Below are positions 9,088 through 18,380 of a DNA stretch of 64,000 nucleotides, one piece after another. Numbering within the stretch: position 1 is the first letter of the stretch; each line of letters starts with the position of its first letter. Origin of the DNA: CAVZCK01 sp963773735 (GTDB taxonomy: Bacteria > Pseudomonadota > Alphaproteobacteria > Rhizobiales > Rhodomicrobiaceae); assembly GCA_963773735.1 (NCBI GenBank), contig CAVZCK010000031.1, positions 1 through 64,000 of the forward strand, read 5' to 3'. The position numbers and the translations under genes are program-made. The notes under the pieces are model-generated. The model ran no database searches. It saw only the letters and a list, made by a program, of their open reading frames with translations, and had not been told where the DNA came from.

Positions 9088-9721
9088 GGTCGCCGAGCTT
9101 TGGGTCGCGATCGGACCGGCGATCATTCTTCGCGATGTCGGCTTCAAGGTCGAGGACGGCGCATTCCACGGCCTGATCGGCCGCAACGGGGCGGGCAAGA
9201 CCACGCTGATGCGGGCGCTGATGGGCCTCATCAAGGCCAGCGGAACGGTGCGCTTCGAGGGCGAATCCATCCTCGCGCGCCCCGCGCATGAAAGGGGACG
9301 CCTTGGCTTCGGCTACATGCCCGAAGACCGCCGGCTCGTGCCGGAGTTCACCATCGAGGAAAACATTCTGCTGCCTGCCGACGCCCTCGAAATCGCAGAC
9401 GCCGGCCGGCGGCTCGACTGGATCTTTGGCCACATGCCGGAAATCGCCCGCTTCCGGAAGCGCCGCGCCGCCGAGCTGTCGGGCGGTCAGCAGAAAATGG
9501 TCGCGCTTGGCCGCGCCTTGATGGTCGGCCACCGCCTGCTGCTGCTCGATGAGCCGTTCGAGGGACTGGCACCGGCGCTCTCGCAAAGGCTAGCCGATGT
9601 GCTTGGCGGCCTGAAAGATGACGGCGTCTCGATTTTTGTCGCCGAGTCCCACGATGTGCATCTGCGCGGCCTGCTCACGGCCGGCTGCCGCATCGAGCGC
9701 GGTCAAGTCACGGCTGCGTGA
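9080..9721 (+). CDS. livF: Branched-chain-type ABC transporter ATP-binding protein LivF
   Basis: A 213-residue ATPase. Walker A is GRNGAGKTT, the signature is LSGGQQKMVALGRALM, Walker B is LLLLDEPFEG and the H-loop is AESH. It starts at ATG 9080 inside the end of livG. LivG and LivF form the heterodimeric motor of the importer. It ends the transporter operon; the reductase gene follows after 118 bases on the same strand and may be co-transcribed. Confidence 0.87.
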   Translation: MLEVAELWVAIGPAIILRDVGFKVEDGAFHGLIGRNGAGKTTLMRALMGLIKASGTVRFEGESILARPAHERGRLGFGYMPEDRRLVPEFTIEENILLPADALEIADAGRRLDWIFGHMPEIARFRKRRAAELSGGQQKMVALGRALMVGHRLLLLDEPFEGLAPALSQRLADVLGGLKDDGVSIFVAESHDVHLRGLLTAGCRIERGQVTAA

Positions 9722-9839
9722 TGGGATTGCCGTCTCCGGCAACTGTTGAAAACGGCGCACAGTTTGCCGCGGAGCAGCGCCCCACTCCTGGTTTTTCTCC
9801 GCACCATCTCCAGATTCACCCAGTCCCATTGAACGAGGT

Positions 9840-11015
9840 ATGGCGAACAAGCCGATGGAAAATATGAGCCGAAGTAACCCGTTGCCGGTCTCCAGACCTG
9901 CGGGCGGTCAGGCGGGGCAGCGCGCCGCCAAGACCGATGCGAACCCGTATCTTTTCCAGCCACCGACATTCCGGTCGGTCACATCCCGCAACAGCGCCAT
10001 GCTGAGCCCGATGTGCGAATACAGCGCCAAAGACGGCGTTGCCAATGACTGGCATCTGGTCCATCTCGGCGCACGGGCCATCGGCGGCGTCGGCATCGTC
10101 AGCACCGAGGCGACGCATGTCGAGGAGCGAGGCCGGATTACCCATGGCTGTCTCGGCCTATGGAACGACACGCAGCGCGACGCGCTCGCGCCGGTTGCCG
10201 CCTTCGTGGCGCAGCAGGGCGCGATCCCGGCCGTCCAGCTCGCTCATGCCGGCCGCAAGGCCTCGACCGATGTGCCATGGCGCGGCGGCAAACCTTTGAC
10301 CCCGGAGCAGGGCGCCTGGCAGCCGATCGGCCCTTCGCCGCTCGCTTTTGGGCCGAACTATGCCGTGCCGCGCGAGATGACCGCGGAGGACATTCAGACC
10401 GTCCTCGACGCCTTCGCCGCCGCGGCCCGGCGCGCGCTTCAGGCGGGCTTCAGGATCATCGAGCTGCATAGCGCGCATGGCTATCTGGGGCATTCGTTTT
10501 TGTCGCCGATTTCCAACAAGCGCACCGACCGCTATGGCGGCGGTCTCGAAAACCGCGCCCGCTTCCTGCTCGACCTTGTCGCTGCCGTGCGCGCCGAATG
10601 GCCGGATCACCTGCCGCTCTTCGTCCGCCTGTCCTGCGCGGACTGGGTCGAAGGCGGGTTGACCATCGAGGATACTGTTAACGTCGCGCGCATGCTGAAG
10701 GCGACCGGCGCCGTCGATCTTATCGACTGCTCCAGCGGCGGCGTCGATCCGGGCCAAAAGATTGAGCTTTACCCCGGCTATCAGGTGCCGTTTGCGGCCC
10801 GGATCAGACGGGAGGCCGGCATTGCAACCGCCGCTGTCGGCCTGATCCACTCGCCGGACTTCGCCGAGTCGATCCTCGCCAGCGGCGCCGCCGATCTTAT
10901 CGTGCTCGGCCGGGCGCTGATGGCCAACCCGCATTGGGTCCTCGGCGCGGCCAAGACGCTCAAGGCGGACGTTGATCTCTGGCCGCCGCAATATCAGCGC
11001 GCCAACATTTTTTAG
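9840..11015 (+). CDS. NADH:flavin oxidoreductase, Old Yellow Enzyme family (YqjM-like)
   Basis: A 391-residue FMN-dependent TIM-barrel ene-reductase. The barrel begins about residue 38 (LFQPPTFRSVTSRNSAMLSP). The active-site pair is HSAHGYLGHSFLSPISNKRT, with AHAGRKAST and NKRTDRYGG typical of the YqjM/xenobiotic-reductase class. These enzymes reduce the C=C bond of enones or enoates with NAD(P)H. The 35-residue N-terminal extension is unusual; ATG 9855 or 9864 could be the real start. The gene is intact and sits between the importer and the convergent acyl-CoA operon. It may therefore reduce an unsaturated intermediate of the imported compound. Confidence 0.85.
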   Translation: MANKPMENMSRSNPLPVSRPAGGQAGQRAAKTDANPYLFQPPTFRSVTSRNSAMLSPMCEYSAKDGVANDWHLVHLGARAIGGVGIVSTEATHVEERGRITHGCLGLWNDTQRDALAPVAAFVAQQGAIPAVQLAHAGRKASTDVPWRGGKPLTPEQGAWQPIGPSPLAFGPNYAVPREMTAEDIQTVLDAFAAAARRALQAGFRIIELHSAHGYLGHSFLSPISNKRTDRYGGGLENRARFLLDLVAAVRAEWPDHLPLFVRLSCADWVEGGLTIEDTVNVARMLKATGAVDLIDCSSGGVDPGQKIELYPGYQVPFAARIRREAGIATAAVGLIHSPDFAESILASGAADLIVLGRALMANPHWVLGAAKTLKADVDLWPPQYQRANIF

Positions 11016-11037
11016 AGCGGCGTGATAGCCACGCCCT

Positions 11038-12174
11038 TCACCGCGAGAAGCCTTTCGGTCTGCCGCCGGCATCATTGCCGCCGCCGAGCGGCGGCGCGGC
11101 GCGATCGCCGGCCGGCGCGCGAAATTCTCGCACGATCGGGACGGGCAGCGCGGTGATACGCTCGCCGGCTTCGTTCGTCACCCGGTAATCGAAAATGCCG
11201 CGGGCGGCGAGATGCGGATCGTCGAGCGCGCTCTCGATATCCTGAAGGATGGTGCAGCAGCAATCCGCCTCGGCGAACACCGCCGTCCAGTGCTGCGCCG
11301 GCTGACTGGCGATGATCGCTTCGACGGCGTGGATCGTAGCGGCCGGATCGATGCTGTCGTCGCGCAGAACCGGATCGAGGCCGATCGCCCCGGTGAACGC
11401 CGCCCAGAATTTCGGCTCCAGCGCCGCGGCGGCGACGATGCGCCCATCCGCTGTGTCATAGAGGTGATAGCGGGGCGAGCCGCCTGTCACCAGCGCATCG
11501 CCATTTCCCGGCCAGTCGCCCGCGGCGAGCCCGCCGCCGATCGCCCAATAGGTAAACGGGAAGAGATTTTCCGACATGGCGATGTCGAGGTAGGCGCCCT
11601 CGCCGGTCAGGTCGCGTTGCCGCAGCGCCAGCAGAATGTTGATGACCGCCGGCATCGAGCCGCCGGCAATATCCGCGATCAGCGCCGGCGGCACCACCCG
11701 CCCGCCGGGCTGGCCGCAGGACAGCGCCAGCAGCCCCGCATCGCCGATATAGTTGAGATCGTGGCCGGCGCGCTCCGCCTTCGGCCCGGTCTGGCCGTAG
11801 CCGGTGATGGCGCAATAGATGATGCTCGGATTGGCCTCGCGCATCGCCCGATAGCCGAGCCCGAGCCTCTCCATGACGCCGGGGCGGAATTGTTCGAGCA
11901 CGATGTCGGCATCGCCCGCCAGCGCGAGCGCGGCCGCCCTGCCCTCCCCGGTCTTCAGGTCGAGCGCGACACTGATCTTGCCGCGATTGAGCAGCGCGAA
12001 ATTGACGCTGTCCCTCCCCCATTTCGGCTCGTAGCCGCGCATGTCCTCGCCGCTGCCGGGACGTTCGATCTTGATCACCTCGGCCCCGGCTTCGGCGAGA
12101 AACAGCGAGGCCATCGGCCCCGGCAACAGCGTCGAGAAGTCGAGAACCTTGATCCCGGAAAGCGGCTGCGTCAC
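11038..12174 (-). CDS. CaiB/BaiF family protein, alpha-methylacyl-CoA racemase-like
   Basis: A 378-residue class III CoA-transferase fold. It opens PLSGIKVLDFSTLLPGPMAS and contains ERAGHDLNYIGDAGLL and ALIADIAGGSM. The GHDxNY and D-x-x-GGSM motifs correspond to the catalytic His and Asp of alpha-methylacyl-CoA racemases (AMACR/MCR) rather than to formyl-CoA transferase, so racemisation of a 2-methyl-branched acyl-CoA is the best guess; CoA transfer remains possible. It is the last gene of a seven-gene minus-strand operon, its ATG overlapping the stop of the preceding gene (ATGA). A racemase implies a methyl-branched substrate, as in terpenoid or side-chain catabolism. Confidence 0.8.
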   Translation of the reverse strand: MTQPLSGIKVLDFSTLLPGPMASLFLAEAGAEVIKIERPGSGEDMRGYEPKWGRDSVNFALLNRGKISVALDLKTGEGRAAALALAGDADIVLEQFRPGVMERLGLGYRAMREANPSIIYCAITGYGQTGPKAERAGHDLNYIGDAGLLALSCGQPGGRVVPPALIADIAGGSMPAVINILLALRQRDLTGEGAYLDIAMSENLFPFTYWAIGGGLAAGDWPGNGDALVTGGSPRYHLYDTADGRIVAAAALEPKFWAAFTGAIGLDPVLRDDSIDPAATIHAVEAIIASQPAQHWTAVFAEADCCCTILQDIESALDDPHLAARGIFDYRVTNEAGERITALPVPIVREFRAPAGDRAAPPLGGGNDAGGRPKGFSR

Positions 12175-12800
12175 GCCTTGCCCTCCCGCATCTTGGCGAC
12201 GACGGCGCGGCGCGCGGGCGCATAGGCCGCCGTTCCGTAGACGTCGAAAAGCGCCTTGGTCACATCATAGTGGCGGGCGAGGCCGCCGCGCTCGACGCGT
12301 TCGATCGGTCCGTCCGGATAGCCGAGGCCGAGGCGGCAGGTCAGGTCCATGTCCTTGGCGGTCGCCAGCCCCTCATCGAGAAAGCGCAGCGCGGCATTAT
12401 ATTTCGCGCGTACCAGCCGGTCGATGATGCGCCCCGCCTGGTCGGCGGAGACGACGACCGTCAGCCCGACCGCCTCGAACACCGCGCGGGCCGCCGCGAT
12501 CGCCGCTTCGGAGGTGTTCGGCTGGCGCACCAGCTCGATGAGCGGCGAGGGCGGATCATCGCCATTGCGATAGCGCGCAAAGCCGACCGCATTCGAGCCT
12601 TCGCCGCCCGCCGCTTCGCCGGTGTGCACTCCGAGACAGTCCGTCGCCAGCTCGATCAGGATCGCCGTCCGCGTCTCGTCCGGCGTGAACGCCGCGCCGA
12701 GCAGGATCAGCACCTCGGCCTCATCCGCCGCGCCGCCGAGAAACGGATCGCCGTCCGGAAAGGAGCGGCTTTCGCCCGCCTGCTCGATCATGTAGCGCAT
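12171..12800 (-). CDS. 3-hydroxyacyl-CoA dehydrogenase C-terminal-domain protein
   Basis: A 209-residue protein without the Rossmann GxGxxG. The last 90 residues (GRIIDRLVRAKYNAALRFLD, then DMDLTCRLGLGYPDGPIERV) match the 3HCDH C-terminal domain that forms the substrate pocket and dimer interface. The N-terminal 100 residues look like a degenerate remnant of the NAD domain. This resembles the second half of two-module HcdH/PaaH proteins, here encoded separately. It follows a complete hydroxyacyl-CoA dehydrogenase gene by 12 bases and overlaps the racemase start. It may be a non-catalytic partner subunit of the upstream enzyme. Confidence 0.65.
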   Translation of the reverse strand: MRYMIEQAGESRSFPDGDPFLGGAADEAEVLILLGAAFTPDETRTAILIELATDCLGVHTGEAAGGEGSNAVGFARYRNGDDPPSPLIELVRQPNTSEAAIAAARAVFEAVGLTVVVSADQAGRIIDRLVRAKYNAALRFLDEGLATAKDMDLTCRLGLGYPDGPIERVERGGLARHYDVTKALFDVYGTAAYAPARRAVVAKMREGKA

Positions 12801-12812
12801 CGCCTCTCCTCC

Positions 12813-13694
12813 TCAGGCGCCGAACATGGTATTGCCGCCATAGTCGTAAAAGCCGGCGCCGGATTTCCGGCCGAGCCGTCCGGCGGCGACCATGCGGCGC
12901 AACAGCGGCGGCGCCGAGGCGCGCGGATCGAGCGTGATCGGATAGAATGCTTCGCAGAGCCGCAATTGCGTATCGAGCCCGACCAGATCGACAAGCTCCA
13001 GCGGCCCCATCTTGTAGCCGAGCGCGGTCTTGATCGCCTTGTCGATGTCGCCGGGCGTGGCGACGCCCGCCTCGACGGCGCGGATCGCGTCATTGTTGAA
13101 CGGCACCAGCAGCGCGTTGAGGATGAAGCCCGGCTTGTCCTGGGTCTTCACCGGCAATTGGCCCGCCGCCTCGCACCAGGCCCAGGCTTTGGCGAACGTT
13201 TCGGCCGACGTGTTGATGCCGGGTGAGACCTCGACGAGCTTCATGAGCTGCGCCGGCAGGCAGAAATGCAGGCCGACCACGCGGTCCTCGCGGCCGCAGC
13301 CGGAGGCGATTTCGGTGATCGAAAGGGTCGAGGTGTTGGAGGCGAAAATCGTGCGCTCCGGGCAGATCCGGTTCAGCGCCGCGAACAGCTCGCGCTTGAA
13401 GGGGAGCGCCTCGAAAACCGCCTCGATGACGAGATCGGCCTCGCTGAGCGCTTCGAGATCGGAGGCGGGGACGAGCCGGTCCATGACGGCGTCGCGCTCG
13501 CCCGCCGTCATCTTGCCGCGTTCGACGGATTTGGCGAAAAACGCCGCGCTCTGATCCCGCGCCTTTTGCAAGGGCGCGTCGGCCACATCATAGCAGAGCG
13601 TCCGGAAGCCGGCGCGCGCGGCGACGATCGCGATCCCGGCGCCCATGGTCCCGCCCGCGCCGCACACCGCAACAGTCCTGATCGCTTCGGTCAT
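12813..13694 (-). CDS. 3-hydroxyacyl-CoA dehydrogenase, NAD-dependent
   Basis: A 293-residue enzyme oxidising L-3-hydroxyacyl-CoA to 3-ketoacyl-CoA. The NAD site is VAVCGAGGTMGAGIAIVAAR; the catalytic region has FASNTSTLSITEIA and VVGLHFCLPAQLMKLVEV, where the His of the His-Glu pair is GLHF. The C-terminal domain contains ALGYKMGPLELVDLVGLDTQ. ATG 13694 overlaps the stop of the acyl-CoA dehydrogenase (ATGA), which shows translational coupling. FCLPAQ in place of the usual FFNP suggests an unusual substrate. It is the third step of the beta-oxidation-like operon. Confidence 0.85.
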   Translation of the reverse strand: MTEAIRTVAVCGAGGTMGAGIAIVAARAGFRTLCYDVADAPLQKARDQSAAFFAKSVERGKMTAGERDAVMDRLVPASDLEALSEADLVIEAVFEALPFKRELFAALNRICPERTIFASNTSTLSITEIASGCGREDRVVGLHFCLPAQLMKLVEVSPGINTSAETFAKAWAWCEAAGQLPVKTQDKPGFILNALLVPFNNDAIRAVEAGVATPGDIDKAIKTALGYKMGPLELVDLVGLDTQLRLCEAFYPITLDPRASAPPLLRRMVAAGRLGRKSGAGFYDYGGNTMFGA

Positions 13695-14858
13695 TTCGTG
13701 GCGAAGCTCCGTCCGATGAGTTGCCGGTGCACCTGATTGGTGCCTTCCCAGATCTGCGTGATCTTGGCGTCGCGCATCAGCCGCTCGACGCGATAGTCGC
13801 GGCAATAGCCATAGCCGCCATGCATCTGCACGGCTTCGGTGGCGATGCGCATGGCGAGGTCCGAGGCGCGCATCTTCGCCATCGAGGCTTCGAGGCCGAA
13901 ATCGCTGGCGCCGGACTCGATCAGCCCCGCCACATAGTCAAGCCAGTTCTCGGCCATGGCAAGGTCGGTCGCCAGATCGGCGATGGTGAACTGATTGCCC
14001 TGGAAGTCGATGATGCGGCGGCCGGACTGTTTTCGCTCGTTCATATAGCCGATCATGTCCTTGAAGGCGGCGCGGGCGATGCCAAGGGCGTGGGCCGCGA
14101 CCGACGGCCGGGATTTGTTGAGCGAGGCAAGCAGCAGCGCCAGCCCATCGCCAGGCGCGCCCAGCAGATTGGCGCGCGGCACGCGGCAGCGGTCGAAGGC
14201 GATCGCCGCCGTCGAGGAGGCGCGATGCCCCATCTTCTCTTCCTTGCGGATGACGGAGAAGCCGGGCGTACCGTTTTCGAAGATCAGCGCGGTGATGGCG
14301 GCCCTCGGATCGTCGATCTCGCTCCATTTGCCGAAGACGAGCAGGAGATCGGCGACATCGCCATTGGTGATGAAGATCTTGGCGCCGTCGACGACGATCT
14401 CGTCGCCCTCCGGCGTGAAGCGCGTCTTCATGCCGGTGGCGTCGGAGCCGGCCGATCGTCTCGGTGATGGCAAGCGCGCCGAGCCCGCCATCGGCAATGC
14501 GCGGCAGCAGCCGCGTCTTCTGCTCCTCGCTGCCGAAATCGATTAGCGGCTTCATGCCGTGGAAATTGGTGGCGTAGATGATGCCGGTCGAAGCGCAGGC
14601 TTCCGAGATCAGCTTGACGATCTCCAGATAGAGCGAGAACCGCATCGGCGCGCCGCCATAGGCTTCGGGCACGAAGATCGCGTTGAGGCCGAGACGCTCG
14701 AGCGCCTTAACATTCGCCCAGGGGAACGCGCCCGTCGCGTCATAGCCCGCCGCCGCGGGCGCGATCATCTCGGCGCAGACCCTGGCGACGCTGTCGAGCA
14801 CCATGCACTCGTCCTCGGACCAGTTGCGCCGGCTCTGCAGCTGCTCGAAAATCTTCAT
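13691..14858 (-). CDS. Acyl-CoA dehydrogenase (one frameshift)
   Basis: An FAD enzyme that introduces a 2,3 double bond into an acyl-CoA. The N-terminal frame begins MKIFEQLQSRRNWSEDECMV and runs to GALAITETI. One extra base near 14456 moves the rest into another frame, which resumes AGSDATGMKTRFTPEGDE. The catalytic Glu is in WEGTNQVHRQLIGRSF, and KMGHRASSTAAIAFD lies in the FAD-contacting middle domain. Corrected length is about 388 residues, the family norm. In alicyclic-acid operons the equivalent gene (aliB) dehydrogenates cyclohexanecarboxyl-CoA. The substrate is not deducible beyond that. Confidence 0.86.
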
Positions 14859-14987
14859 CTCACCCGGTCCCTGGCATCTACAACACCCGCCACGCCGTCA
14901 GCAATCTTTGAACTCCGGTCGCATTTCGTCAAATGCCGCCATGCCCTCCTCGGCGTCTTGCGTCCGCAACACCGAGATCGACCGGCA

Positions 14988-16616
14988 TCAGGCCATCTCG
15001 CTTCGCGAGGCATCGAAACGGACCGGGATCGGCGCGATGTCGCCGCGCTGCGCCATCACGACCAGCTCGCGCTTCAGGATCTTGCCGCTGGCGGTCAGCG
15101 GGAAGGCATCGAGCCGCAGAAAATATTCCGGCATGTCGTATCTGGAGAGGCCCTCATCGCCCAGATGCGCAAGTAGCACCGCCGCCTCGATCTCGCCGAT
15201 GACCGCGAGGCAGACCTTCTCGCCAAGCCGCTCATCCGCGACCGGGAAGGCCGCCGCCTTTTCGACGGCCGGATGGCGCAGCGCCAGCGCCTCGATATGC
15301 GCCGGATAGATATTGTGGCCGCCGCGGATGATGAGATCCTTGAGCCGCCCCTCGATGGTCAGATTGCCCGCCTCATCGAGCGAGCCGAGATCGCCGGAGA
15401 GGAACCAGCCGTCGCGGTTGAAGCTGTTCTCCGTCGCCGCCTGATTGCCGAAATAGCCGAGCATCAGCGCCGCGCCCTTGCCGCCGATCTGGCCGACCGT
15501 GCCGATGGTCGCCTCCTTGTCCGGATCGACCGGATCGAAAATGCGCACCTCATAGGCCGGGCCGCCGCGCCCGCAGGTCCTGATGATGGTCGCGGCGTCG
15601 TCGACGGGATAGGTGTATTGGTGGGACGAGTTCTCGGTCATGCCATAGACATTTTGCGGCTTGATGCCCTGCGCGACGAACGCCTCGCCGACCGAGGGCG
15701 GAATCGGCGCGCCCGCCATATAGAACACGCAGACTTGCCCAAGCCGTGCGAGCCGCGCCGCCTCTGCTCGGCGAGGATGTCGATGGCGTGGGTCGGAACG
15801 CCCATGACGTAGGTCGCGCCGGTCTCGATCAGCCAGTCGAGCCGCGTCAGGCCCGGCGGTGGATCGTCGAGCACAAGCATGCAGCCAGCGAGCAGCCATT
15901 GCGCCACCGCCACCCAGGCGATGTGATGCGAGAGCGGGCTCAGCGTCAGCAGCACCGTCTCCGGTCCATGGTTCCAGTCGCGGACCATGTCGCGCGCATT
16001 GGCGAGCAGCGTGTTGTCGGAATGCATGACGCATTTCGGCGGGCCGGTGGTGCCGGAGGTGAAGGCGAGATAGCGGACGCTGTCTGGGTCGTCCCAGACA
16101 GGGAGCGCGGAAGGCTCCGAAAGCGCCGCCGGCAGGTCATCCGGATAGAGAATGCGGACCAGATCGGGCAGGCCAGCGAGCGCGCCTTCCAGATCGCTCC
16201 TTGCGCCGTCCGCGCCCCATCCCGCTTGCGTCAGCAGCACGCGCGAGGCCAGGTGTTCGAGGAGACCGCGAATTTCGCCGGTGCTATAGGTCCGGTGCAG
16301 CGAGGGATTGCAGGCATAGCCATTGCGCGCGCAGGCGAGAAAGGTCGCGACCGCCTCGATGCGGTTGCCCATCCAGATCGACACACGGTCGCCGGGGACG
16401 AGGCCGAGGCCGCTAAGCGTCTCGGCCAGCGCATCGACGCGCAGATGCAGCTCCCGCCAAGTGAGCAGCGCGCGAGCCGTCCCGCAGGCAGAGCGCGCGC
16501 CCGCGCGCCTCAGCATTGCGGGCAAGAAGCGTGTAGAACGTCTCGTCGCGCCACAGCCCGGCGGCGTAATAATCCCGCGCCTTGCGCGGATCGTGAAGCG
16601 TCAGAAAGGCCCGCAT
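14988..16616 (-). CDS. AMP-dependent acyl-CoA synthetase/ligase (two frameshifts)
   Basis: Activates a carboxylic acid to its CoA thioester. It starts MRAFLTLHDPRKARDYYAAG (ATG 16616). The frame changes near 16472 (+1) and resumes LLTWRELHLRVDALAETL; the P-loop is LAFTSGTTGPPKCVMHSD. A second break near 15750, best explained by a lost C, restores VCVFYMAGAPIPPSVGEAF. Then come YGMTENSSHQYTYP, the hinge GRLKDLIIRGGHNIYPAHIE and the adenylation Lys in PLTASGKILKREL. Corrected length is about 543 residues. Four bases separate it from the hydrolase gene upstream. It would be the entry enzyme for the acid imported by the Liv system. Confidence 0.86.
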
Positions 16617-16620
16617 GGCG

Positions 16621-17401
16621 CTACTGCCCAAACTTCTCCGCATCGGGCTTGCGCCGCGCGGCAAAGGCCTCGGAGAGCTCGTGCGACTCCTCGCTGTCGA
16701 GATAGCCGCGCAACAGGAGGTCATGCGCCATCCGCGACAGGCCGCTCACCCCGCCATGGCGCGCATTGAAAGCCGCCTTGATCGAGGCGAGCGCGAAGGC
16801 GCCGCGCTCGGCGACCTCCAGCGCAAAGCTGCGGGTTTCCTCCGCCAGCCGATCGTCCGGCACTACCTTGTTGATGAGGCCGATTTCCAGGGCATAGGCC
16901 GCCGTCATCTTCGGCGTTGCGATACCAGATGTCCTTGGCGCGCTTCTTGCCGACGAGGTCTTCCAGATACCATGTCCCGTAGCCGGCATCGAATGACCCC
17001 ATCATCGGGCCGACCTGGCGGAAAATCGCGCTTTCCTTGGCGATCGTCAGGTCGCAGACCATCTGCAGCACATTGCCGCCGCCGACGGCAAAGCCGTTGA
17101 CGCTGGCGATGACCGGCTTCTGCAGGCGGTCGATCGACTCATACATCTCCAGCGTCGGCAGCACACCGGCATAGAGCTTGGTCTCCTCCATGCCGTCCTT
17201 GCGGCCGCCGATACAGAAGAAGCGGTCGCCCGCGCCGGTGATGACCAGGACGCGCGTTCGCGTCTCGCGGCGGACGTCGTTGATGCAGTCGCGGATCTCG
17301 TGGCACATCACCGGCGTGAACATATTGCCGTCATCCGGCCGGTTCAGCGTGATCGTGCCGATGGGGCCGTCTTCCGAATAGAGGATCGTTTCGTAAGGCA
17401 C
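16621..17401 (-). CDS. Crotonase-family hydrolase, BadI/MenB-like (one frameshift)
   Basis: About 260 residues. The oxyanion-hole region is VNGFAVGGGNVLQMVCDLTI. The segment RQVGPMMGSFDAGYGTWYLE, then KKRAKDIWYR, is the hallmark of the MenB/BadI subgroup rather than of ordinary enoyl-CoA hydratases, as is the end EAFAARRKPDAEKFGQ. MenB makes a ring by Dieckmann condensation; BadI runs the reverse reaction, hydrolytic opening of 2-ketocyclohexanecarboxyl-CoA to pimelyl-CoA. An extra base near 16913 splits the gene after WYRNA. In this catabolic operon, ring cleavage of a cyclic beta-ketoacyl-CoA is the more likely role. No men genes are nearby. Confidence 0.78.
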
Positions 17402-17517
17402 TTGGCTCGTTCCTCCCTTTGGCGGTTCTTGCTATCCGGCGTTGCCGGATGGCACCCCTTTTTCGGGCGCTCCGTCCGACAGTATCCTGCGAAAGAGTGC
17501 CGATGTCAGCCGCGCGC

Positions 17518-18307
17518 CTAAATCCCACGCGTGGCGCCGCCATCGACATCGATCGTCGCGCCGTGCATATAGCCGGCAACGGGCGAGCAGAGAAAAGCAA
17601 CCATCCGCGCGATGTCGTCCGGGCTGCCGAACCGAGTGAGTCCCATCGACTTCAGCCGTTCCGCCGCCGCCTCCTCATAGCTGAGGCCCTTTTCCTCCGC
17701 AAATTTCCGGATACGGTTGGTCAGCCGGTCGGTGGCGATATGGCCGGGATTGACGAGATTGACGCGGATGCCGTCCTTGAGCGCCTCCTCGGCAATGGCC
17801 TTGGAGAAGTTGATGAGCGCCGAGTTGACCGGCCCGCCGATGGTGAATTCCGCCTGCGGCGTGTGCGCGCCGATCCCGGCAATCGTCACGATGGAGCCGC
17901 CGCTCGCCTTGAGATGCGGCCAGGCGGCCTTGCAGAACCGGACCGTGCCGTGGAATTTGAGCGCGAAGCCGTCGACCATGTCCTCGTCGGTCAGGGCAAA
18001 GAAACCGCCGCGCTTGGTGGCGCCGGCATTGTTGACGAGCATGTCGAGCCGGCCGAAGGCGGCGACGGTCTTGTCGACGACCTCGGCCGGAGCGGTGGAG
18101 CCGCGCAGATCGGCCGCGCAGACGAGCGCCTTGGCGCCGAGGCCTTCGATGTCGCGCGCGACCACGTCGAGATCGGCTTTCGAGCGCGCGGCAATGGCGA
18201 CATTGGCGCCCTGCCGCGCCAGCTCCAGTGGCGATCGCCCTGCCGATACCCCGGCTGGCGCCGGTGACGATCGCCGCCTTGCCGGCGAAGGAAAAGTCAA
18301 AACCCAT
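17518..18307 (-). CDS. Short-chain dehydrogenase/reductase (one frameshift)
   Basis: A classical SDR of about 262 residues. It starts MGFDFSFAGKAAIVTGASRG (ATG 18307), with cofactor motif TGASRGIG. A one-base insertion near 18229 breaks it before ELARQGANVAIAARSK. LVNNAGATKRGG is the NNAG motif. The catalytic Tyr-x3-Lys motif is not obvious: where it belongs the protein reads GGPVNSALINFSKAIAEEAL, keeping the Lys but with no clear Tyr four residues before it. The C-terminus YMHGATIDVDGGATRGI is normal. It is the first gene of the operon. The position suggests oxidation of a cyclic hydroxyacyl-CoA (BadH-like), but the altered active site leaves catalysis uncertain. Confidence 0.75.
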
Positions 18308-18380
18308 CAGCGTTCCCCTGAGATGCAAAGATCCCATCACATGCCGGACGGGCGGGTCCTGTCAAGCAGCGCGCGCAGGA

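Noticed and set aside
16621..17401. menB (menaquinone biosynthesis) assignment
   Set aside because: Motifs fit MenB as well as BadI, but the operon is catabolic and no other men gene is present; left as BadI/MenB-like.
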